NCBI GenBank assembly: GCA_023897205.1
Contig: JAHWDD010000001.1
Location: 4,278,001-4,342,000 of the forward strand
DNA: 64,000 nucleotides
Direction: 5' to 3'
From: Exophiala sp. HKRS030
Lineage: Eukaryota > Ascomycota > Eurotiomycetes > Chaetothyriales > Herpotrichiellaceae
The position numbers and the translations under genes were made by a program. Shown in pieces: positions 56,455-64,000 of this stretch. Numbering within the stretch: the stretch's first letter is position 1; each line of letters opens with the position of its first letter. A model generated the notes under the pieces. That model made no database searches. It saw only the letters and a list, made by a program, of their open reading frames with translations, and was not told where the DNA came from.

Positions 56455-57258
56455 TATTCGACTCCTCATGGGATGTTCTCACATTTCTGAGGGCACAACA
56501 ATCTGACCACCTTCATCGTCACCTATTCGATGCAACAATGTCGAGGATTGGGAGAAGACGCATCTCTATGCAGTACATACGGTTGGAAGCTCTACAACGG
56601 CTGGCTGCAATAGCTTCATGCTTCTGCTAACGGCATCGACAAGTGTTCATATCCTACTCACCATGCCACTTGCTGACGATGAATTATCAAAGAGACCAAA
56701 TACCAGCAACCAAATATGGTAAACAGCGCTACGAAGATGCTTTACGGAGGATGAAACCTTGTAAAAACAGTACTGAAGGCATTGATACAGTATGCTCGAA
56801 TATGAGCACGAAACCAAGCGTCTGCTTAATATGGCATTGCGCTGAAGAACGCATACACTCCGTACGAGTACCAGCCAAGTGGTTGGTGGAGAGAACACTG
56901 TACAGGGAACGGGACTACACCTTATCAACAAATGAACAAGTATGATAGACCACGTATTATTATTATCCCAGACCGGTCCTTTCTCTGAGCATTTTCATGG
57001 ATCCTGAACGAATTCTCATCATAGTCGCCGTAGGCCCTCACTAGACTTGTAAGGCTGTTTCGCAAGGCTGAAACTGGCATGACGAAGCTTAACGCCGACA
57101 AATGGCATGCAGGGGTTTGTCTTGGCGGGAGATTGATTTGGAGACGTTGCAACTCGAACTGCGCCTACGTATACGAAATGCTCGCGAGGTGCTTGACATC
57201 AATGAACTGACCACACTCTTGTCCTTTACGTCTTGTTTTCGTTCTTTTTCTGGCCATC
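56455..57258. other. Intergenic region upstream of STT3
   Basis: Between the PGA2-like gene and STT3, both on the plus strand. Nothing recognised. Confidence 0.5.
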
Positions 57259-59761
57259 ATGGCCGTTAGTACTGCCTTGGATCCTTTCCTTCGTGGAAGC
57301 ATGAGTAAAAATACGAGGGGCCTACTTCGAATCATCATACTCCTCACTATTGCGGGTGCCGCAGTGTCCGCTCGTCTATTCAGTGTTATACGTATGTATC
57401 GACATGCCTTTCTTTGAGAGTAAGCCTATACTAACCTCTGATAGGGTTTGAGAGTATAATTCACGAATGTGAGTACGATAAGTGATGCTTCTACTACACA
57501 AAGAGCCCCAATCGCAATGTCCGCAGCTGCGCGCCCAAACCAACTGACCCTCTTCACAGTCGATCCCTGGTTCAACTTTCGTGCGACGAAATATCTGGTA
57601 GCCAATGGTTTCTACAAGTTCTGGGATTGGTTTGATGATCGTGGGTAAAGATCGAATGCTTGAAGAGCTTGGTGTATTGACAGAACGCAGGAACATGGCA
57701 TCCCCTCGGTCGAGTTACAGGAGGCACCCTATACCCTGGTCTCATGGTAACTTCTGGTGTCATCTATCACCTCCTTCGTCTCTTGTCAATTCCCGTCGAT
57801 ATTCGGAACATCTGTGTCCTGCTGGCGCCTGGGTTCTCCGGTTTCACAGCTCTGGCAATGTATCTCTTGACGTCTGAGATGTCCTCTTCCCCGTCTGCAG
57901 GGCTTTTGGCTGCAGCATTCATGGGCATCAGTCCTGGCTACATCTCGAGATCTGTTGCTGGCAGCTACGACAATGAAGCTATAGCCATCTTCCTCTTGGT
58001 CTTCACCTTTTTTCTCTGGATCAAAGCCGTCAAGAATGGTTCAATCATGTGGGGAGCATTGGCTGCTCTTTTCTATGGATACATGGTGTCAGCGTGGGGC
58101 GGATACGTCTTCATCACGAACCTGATACCTCTGCATGCTTTTACCCTGATTCTGATGGGACGTTACAGTTCAAGATTGTACATCAGCTATACAACTTGGT
58201 ACGCTCTTGGAACGTTGGCCAGCATGCAAGTGCCCTTCGTCGGGTTCTTGCCTATCAGAAGCAGTGACCATATGGCGGCCTTGGGAATTTTTGGTCTTCT
58301 GCAGCTTGTCGCATTCTTCAACTTTCTCCGGGACCAGCTTCCTGGAAAGCAATTCCAGACCCTCCTTGTCGCGCTAGGCGGAGCAATTTTCGGAATCATG
58401 TTTGTCGGCTTGATTGCATTGACCCTTTCGGGCACTATTGCACCTTGGAGTGGACGATTCTACTCCCTGTGGGACACCGGTTACGCTAAGATCCACATTC
58501 CTATCATTGCATCGGTGTCGGAGCATCAACCTACAGCTTGGCCGGCCTTCTTTTTTGATCTCAATATGCTCATCTGGCTATTTCCCGCAGGTGTTTACAT
58601 GTGCTTCCGCAATCTCAAGGATGAGCATGTATTCGTTGTTCTTTACGCTGTCCTGGCGAGCTACTTCGCTGGTGTGATGGTCCGTTTGATGCTCACCCTG
58701 ACACCCGTTGTTTGCTGCGCTGCGGCTCTCGCCATCTCACACATCCTCGACACTTATCTTTACATCCCAAGTCCCGTGGATGAGTCCAATGAACCCAGCA
58801 ATGGCTCTGTGAAGGGCAGCAAGATCAGCGCCAACCCATCATTACGGTCGATCCGGAACCCCTTGATCGGAATTTACTCACTCGCCTCAAAATCTCTCAT
58901 TACATCGATGTTCACGGGATTCCTCCTTCTCTTCGTTGCTCATTGCACCTGGGTTACATCGAATGCTTATTCTTCTCCTTCTGTTGTCTTGGCTTCAAGG
59001 CTGCCAGATGGATCCCAGCATATCATCGATGATTATAGAGAAGCATACTATTGGCTTCGACAGAATACTCCCAAGGATGCAAAGATCATGTCATGGTGGG
59101 ATTATGGTTATCAAATTGGAGGAATGGCCGACCGTCCGACATTAGTTGATAATAATACGTGGAACAATACTCATATCGCCACTGTGGGCAAGGCGATGAG
59201 TTCGAGAGAAGAAGTCAGTTATCCTATTCTCCGCCAGCACGATGTCGACTATGTCTTGGTTGTCTTTGGTGGTCTGCTTGGTTACAGCGGAGATGATATC
59301 AACAAATTCCTCTGGATGGTCAGAATTGCGGAAGGTATCTGGCCGGAAGAAGTGAGGGAACGTGACTTTTTTACTGCGAGGGGTGAATACAGGGTCGACG
59401 ATGAGGCAACTCCAACCATGAGAAATTCACTCATGTTCGTGTCCATCTCTAGCTTTATTGTTTGCACATTTACTAACCTGACCTTAGGTACAAGATGTCT
59501 TACTACAACTACAACCAGCTTTTCCCTGCTGGCCAAGCTCAAGATCGCGTCAGAGGGTCACCTTTACCTGCACAAGGTCCGGAGTTAAGCACCTTGGAAG
59601 AGGCATTTACCAGTGAGAACTGGATTATTCGCATTTACAAGGTCAAGGACTTGGACAATGTCGGGCGTGACCACCAAAGTGCGGTTGCCTTTGACAAGGG
59701 CCACAAGAAGAAGAGAAAGGCCGGATCCAAGAAAGGTGTAAGAGTGTTGAGGGAAGATTAA
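57259..59761 (+). CDS. STT3: STT3, catalytic subunit of oligosaccharyltransferase
   Basis: Exons 57259-57391, 57445-57468 (24 nt), 57560-57640, 57691-59434, 59488-59761; introns 53, 91, 50 and 53 nt; 751 residues. The joins recreate [22 protein letters not shown] (first luminal loop with the DxD-like acidic residue) and [28 protein letters not shown]. Ten-plus TM segments follow, the [13 protein letters not shown] loop, and the WWDYG catalytic motif at about residue 548 ([13 protein letters not shown]). The last exon gives the [15 protein letters not shown] block and a basic tail ending GVRVLRED. The enzyme transfers the lipid-linked glycan to Asn in Asn-X-Ser/Thr in the ER. Essential in yeast. 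Intact. Confidence 0.97.
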
Positions 59762-60307
59762 AAGCAATGAGATCAGATTATGGTCTATCAAGAAAAAAAT
59801 GGTTCTACAGCTAGGAAGTTCTTCCTACACTAATAGCTTCTGGTGCCATGTTATGAATATTAGACATACGGAGAAATGATTCTCCAAAAGTTGGGCAATT
59901 CTATGTACAAGTTATATACCGATCATATCGGGAAAAGAGATAGGACAATTGTGAACAGTCATCTATAAAGCGACATCCCGTATGCTCGAGTATTGTCATT
60001 GATTTTTGAGTGATGATCGCCTTGATGAAAAAGGTCCTGGTGACAGTCCTTTAGAGCATTCAGCCTTGTCTGTTGAAAGCGAAATTCAGTAGCATTATAT
60101 GGGATTTTTGAGACTTTTACAACAATGAATGCCTACTCCTTGATGGTGGTCGAAGTTCACCAGCAGGTTGCCGGCACTGTCTCTGGTCAAAGCTAATGCC
60201 GGAGAGCTTCATACCTGTCCATTTCGTTCGATACTAGTCGTACAATTGGGAATTTTCAACCCTTTCTTTGTTTGCCTTTTGTCTTCTTGGAGGGGGGACC
60301 GGAACAT
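59762..60307. other. Convergent intergenic region
   Basis: Between the 3' ends of STT3 and REX1. No gene seen. Confidence 0.55.
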
Positions 60308-62665
60308 TTACTTCATGGCGAGGAGGCCCACGCCTCTCCTCGCAACGTCGACCGCACTCCGCAGCTGCTGTTCTTCCACGTCGGTCCACTTGACGCTCAG
60401 TTCGTCCCACTTCTTGACCTTGAACTCCTTGCGGTACTGCGCGTGGAGCTGCTGCAGGCGCAGGACGGGCCGCATGTCGTTCGTGCCGCTGTACGTGACC
60501 AACAGGGTCCGCGGAGGCAGGGCGGCGTACAGGGTCAAAAGACGTGACAGTGTTCGCGAGGCCGTTTGGCGCAAGGTCTCGGGGGACTCGGCCGTTTCTG
60601 GAGCAGTGGCGGTCGTAGAATTTGCTTGAGACGCGGCGACTGATCCAGAAGAAGCAGGTGGCTGTGCCGCTGGAGGGTTGTTCCAACCTCTCAGTGCCTC
60701 GAGTTCGCGTAGGCGACCCCAGACAAAGTCCACTCCTCCTGCAGGGATGCTTTGGCCTGTCGGTGTTGGTTGGCCCTTCACAACACCATCCTGTGGAGTG
60801 TTCTTGGCTTCCTTCGGATCCTCATTCCCATCGTTGGGCATGGGAGCATCTCCATGCGTGGCACGAATGATGCCCTGGAGAACCTCCTCGTCATCGACAC
60901 AAGCAATCTTGTACGTCGCCTCCTTGCCAAAGCCCCTCTCGGGAGTTCCGTACTCGACGATCGCCGTCTCTCTGTGCTTGTTGGACCCGTCGATTCGCGT
61001 ACAGCGCGAGATTCTCTTGAAGATACTCTCACCATTCGCGTCGAGGGTGCCCCAGCGAGGACCCTTTTCGCACTTCAGTTTGACCAAGTCGAGCACGGCT
61101 CTCGCATCCTCCACGCTGTCGTGGCCATTGGCGCCTTGTTTCTGAATCTCACGTTTGAGATATCGATTCGCGAGGAATTTGAGAGACGACCGCAGCGGCA
61201 GACCTCGCGGGTGCGGGTATATTATGCTCGTGTCCACGATGAAGGGGTGCGTGAGCTTCAGAGCATTCAGGTCCGATTCGAGGCTGTGGCCCAGAAGGAT
61301 CGAATCTGGGCCCAGGATGGATAGGAGGCGCTTCTGGATGTCTGACAGGGTTGTGGTGACGTCGGCCAGGTGGGATTCTGTGATGCCGGAATATTGTGTA
61401 AAGTAGTTCTTGATGGGGAGATCGGGTTTGACGTACGAGTCCAACACCGTAGAGCCGGACCAGTCCATGAGAGAGATGCGAGCGAGCGAGGACTTGTCGT
61501 CTGTGGTGAGGACCATTTCACAGTCTAGGGCGTAAGGTTTGAGGCCTTGAGTCAGAGGGTCGTGCGATGAGATGTGGGTGCGGCGGCGGGAATGAGGTGC
61601 AGGAGGTGAGGACATGTTGTTAGTTCGAGGTGAGGTGATCGGATCGGGGGTAGACTTGACGACGGACGTGTCGACCCAGCCGTGAGATAACGACTGGAAA
61701 GTAGCCTCGCGTCGGGCGGCTTCCAGGGCTGCATCTTGAGGATTTGTGAAGGCCGCAGGATGAACTGGGTATTCTGCTTCTCGGAGCTCATCGGAGGTAT
61801 GGATAAAGTGGGATATCGGCGTACGTGTATGCTGTGGAGATTTCTCTACATGTTTGTTCTTGGAGTTGGCGCTGCCGGAGGGAGGGACTGGTGCGATGAG
61901 CATCCCTTGCAGAGGGGAGTGAACTCTGTTCGACTTTGAGTCGCCAGGGGCTTTGATTTCAATTACGTGTTCAACAAGGCGGCCAAGGAGGGACTCTGGG
62001 TTTGTTGCCGATGCCGATGCCGATGCCCTCACAGCCTCTGACATGTCTGGCGGAGATTTGATGTCAGGCGTTGTCGGCGAGTCAGGAACGTTGTCTTCGG
62101 CGGACACGGCATTCGTATCGAGATCTTTGGGTATGGCCTGTTCGTAAAGAGATATTGCAGACTCGAGGATTTCTGGGTCTTCAAGCGTCACCCGGTCAAG
62201 GCCAGGGATCATCAAAACAACGATTTTGTTAATCTGTTTAGCATTGTTGACGGCCAGCCAAGTTGGTGCGATTCCATCGGCAAGAACGTAAAGAGCCAGC
62301 TCCTGTAGAGCCTTGAGCTGAACCCGAGCAGGTTTGGTATCCAGAAAGTTGATGCTGGGGTAGATCGTTGGATCTTCTCGAAGTCTGCGCCGTTTCTTCT
62401 TTCGTGATGATTTTGACTCTGCGACTGACCAGCCTTCGTCGTCGACCTGGTTCTCGCCACCGCGAGCATCTGCGGCAACATCGAGTTTGCGGCGCTGAGA
62501 TAAACCGTTGCTGTGAATCTCATTCATGTTTGGTGTCTCCGTCACAGAATTCGCTACCTGGAATGGTTGTCCTGTGGATGTGGGAACCTTGACAGTGGGT
62601 TCAACATGTCCAGATGATGAGACGAACCCAGCATCGGTCGCACTTCTTTTACTGCCGACCATCAT
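60308..62665 (-). CDS. REX1: RNA exonuclease 1 (REX1/Rnh70, DEDDh)
   Basis: Single exon, 785 residues from the ATG at 62665 (MMVGSKRSATD). N-terminal 370 residues include an NLS-like KKKRRRLREDP stretch near residue 90 and a helical domain. The exonuclease domain starts near residue 378 with LKPYALDCEMV (first Asp and Glu), continues ILLGHSLESDLNALKL (second Asp) and ends HDSVEDARAVLDLVKLK (His and last Asp), the full DEDDh set. The C-terminal domain includes the PPRTLLVTYSGTNDMRPVL block. The family trims 3' ends of 5S rRNA, tRNA and snRNAs in the nucleus. The C-terminal end reads RRGVGLLAMK. Confidence 0.92.
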   Translation of the reverse strand: MMVGSKRSATDAGFVSSSGHVEPTVKVPTSTGQPFQVANSVTETPNMNEIHSNGLSQRRKLDVAADARGGENQVDDEGWSVAESKSSRKKKRRRLREDPTIYPSINFLDTKPARVQLKALQELALYVLADGIAPTWLAVNNAKQINKIVVLMIPGLDRVTLEDPEILESAISLYEQAIPKDLDTNAVSAEDNVPDSPTTPDIKSPPDMSEAVRASASASATNPESLLGRLVEHVIEIKAPGDSKSNRVHSPLQGMLIAPVPPSGSANSKNKHVEKSPQHTRTPISHFIHTSDELREAEYPVHPAAFTNPQDAALEAARREATFQSLSHGWVDTSVVKSTPDPITSPRTNNMSSPPAPHSRRRTHISSHDPLTQGLKPYALDCEMVLTTDDKSSLARISLMDWSGSTVLDSYVKPDLPIKNYFTQYSGITESHLADVTTTLSDIQKRLLSILGPDSILLGHSLESDLNALKLTHPFIVDTSIIYPHPRGLPLRSSLKFLANRYLKREIQKQGANGHDSVEDARAVLDLVKLKCEKGPRWGTLDANGESIFKRISRCTRIDGSNKHRETAIVEYGTPERGFGKEATYKIACVDDEEVLQGIIRATHGDAPMPNDGNEDPKEAKNTPQDGVVKGQPTPTGQSIPAGGVDFVWGRLRELEALRGWNNPPAAQPPASSGSVAASQANSTTATAPETAESPETLRQTASRTLSRLLTLYAALPPRTLLVTYSGTNDMRPVLRLQQLHAQYRKEFKVKKWDELSVKWTDVEEQQLRSAVDVARRGVGLLAMK

Positions 62666-63377
62666 GTTGCTGTGCTGTTTGCAAGTTATGCTACACCATC
62701 TTTCGTCAATCTAAGCCGTCATCCGCGGACTGGCTCTTGGTGACGGAGTTATCAAACAAACAAATCTCAAATCTGGATCTAGGACAAGGGGCGGAAATTC
62801 TTGGCGAATATCAATCACGTGTAATTCTCCGCCGTTCGATGAGACATCCTCCTCCCTGCCTCTCACCACACACTAGCGAAATGCTGCGACAGCGGGATGG
62901 TCGAGCTACGATTACGTGGAAGTGTCGTATCCTGCCTTGGTAAAGCCTTGTTGGGCCCATCGTCTTCAAAGTCGCTGGGTAAGCGTCCTGGTCGAAGCAC
63001 ATGAATGGGTCACATCACGCAGGCATCCTCTTCTCAAACGGGCGCTCGGAACGAGGAAGAGTGACAGAACCCATATATCGCAACATTTGCCGTGTTCCGG
63101 ATTGGTTGATGTACAATACGTTACTAAAGCAGACCTAATTGGCCTTATTGCAACCCGAGACTCGAGGCTGGACGCCTAAAGATGAGAATTTCTTACTTGG
63201 CCTGATGGGCACTTCGTCCCCGTAATGACATGGCTAAAGCTGCGACTGAGAAGGGGTATAAGTATTATGCGTCCTCCTATATCCCTCAGACACGAATAGC
63301 TACTTTCCGCGACTACAGCTTCGAGCTTGCTTTGGACCACTGACTTCGAACCAAGCCCACTCCATCGAAGGTGCAGT
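62666..63377. other. Divergent promoter region (REX1 / P450)
   Basis: About 0.7 kb. Contains GGTATAAGTA near 63255-63264, a TATA-like element about 115 bp before the P450 ATG. No gene seen. Confidence 0.5.
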
Positions 63378-64000
63378 ATGCCTTCTTTTGTACCTTTGAG
63401 TTGGACTTCCTGTGTCCTCTTGGCCACTGCTTCCCTGGTGGCATATACTCTTATTCTGACCATTCACCGGCTCTTCTTCCACCCACTTCGCAAGTTTCCA
63501 GGTCCAGTCCTTGCAGCGGCAACATACTGGTATGAGTTCTATCATGATCTGATTGCCCGGCCGTTTCCCGGACAAGGAGTGTATAATATCGAGCGTCTAC
63601 ATCAGAGATACGGTACAGCCAACACCCATGATCAATCCCTGTCAAATTTTTTCTCCCACCCCAAGCTCACGCTGAAACTGATGCGGATCAGGTCCGATTG
63701 TACGCATCAGCCCCGATGAGCTCTCCGTCAGTGACCCAGACTGGTTCGATGTGCTCTATAAATCTGGCCGCCGTAACAAATGGCCAAGAACTCGAAAGCC
63801 AACGGCAGTCCAGGTAGCATTGCCTCGACTGTTCCTTACCAACTGCACCGGGCCCGACGGGCGCCTCTTGGGCCGTTTTTCAGCAAGCGTGGCATCGACA
63901 ACCTCGAAATCATCATACGCCAAAAGGTTGACCAGCTGACCCACGGCATTGAGGAGGGATACATGAACAGAGGGAGGATCCTGCCTGTCGGTGTGGCATT
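63378..64000 (+). pseudogene. Cytochrome P450, 3'-truncated by the window and apparently frameshifted
   Basis: Exon 1 (63378-63612) encodes an N-terminal membrane anchor (MPSFVPLSWTSCVLLATASLVAYTLILT) and the Pro-rich HPLRKFPGPVL hinge. A 79-nt GT-AG intron (63613-63691) joins YG to [30 protein letters not shown]. From about 63784 the family sequence continues only in a different frame: [42 protein letters not shown], reaching the window end. So one base seems missing near 63781-63784 (TGGCC where TGGGCC would keep the frame). Without repair, the product stops at 63937-63939 after 160 residues. The heme-binding Cys is beyond the window. A sequencing error or a 41-nt intron (63774-63814) are alternatives. 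Confidence 0.62.

Overview
The window is nuclear DNA from a filamentous ascomycete (Pezizomycotina). Evidence: many short (about 44-140 nt) GT-AG introns with CTAAC/CTGAC-like branch sites, fungal-specific protein families (fungal transcription-factor domain proteins, DUF202, Kre9/Knh1-type GPI protein, Pga2, She3-like), a fungal STAND/NLR receptor, and csn1. A Eurotiomycete is a reasonable guess from the mix of proteins, but this cannot be proven from the window alone. There are no rRNA genes, no convincing tRNA genes, no CRISPR arrays and no intact transposons.

Left part (1-16 kb) looks accessory and catabolic: a 5'-truncated sulfatase, a fungal transcription-factor-domain protein without a zinc cluster, a short-chain dehydrogenase (with a 7-nt microexon), an unknown conserved protein, an MFS transporter, an amidohydrolase/deaminase, a second zinc-cluster-less transcription-factor-domain protein and a SANT-like nuclear protein. 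Middle part (18-33 kb): diadenosine tetraphosphate phosphorylase, a large gene-poor region leading to a C2H2 developmental-type transcription factor, COP9 signalosome subunit 1, then a 4.3-kb convergent gap full of simple repeats and copies of the 9-mer TACTCCGTA. Right part (33-64 kb): an NLR-type NACHT/ankyrin receptor, a Cdc1/Ted1-like GPI-remodelling phosphoesterase, a Zrc1-type vacuolar zinc transporter, a DUF202 membrane protein, a large repeat-containing unknown nuclear-looking protein, a She3-like coiled-coil protein, a GPI-anchored Kre9/Knh1-like protein, a tyrosinase, Pga2, the STT3 oligosaccharyltransferase subunit, the REX1 exonuclease, and the start of a cytochrome P450 that appears frameshifted.

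Functionally, several right-hand genes serve the secretory pathway and cell surface (Cdc1/Ted1, Pga2, STT3, Kre9-like, zinc transporter), but as a scattered set, not a cluster. The left-hand block has the ingredients of a nutrient-use locus (enzymes, transporter, two putative regulators). Exon coordinates given below were assembled by hand from splice signals and frame continuity; each was checked to give an intact frame.
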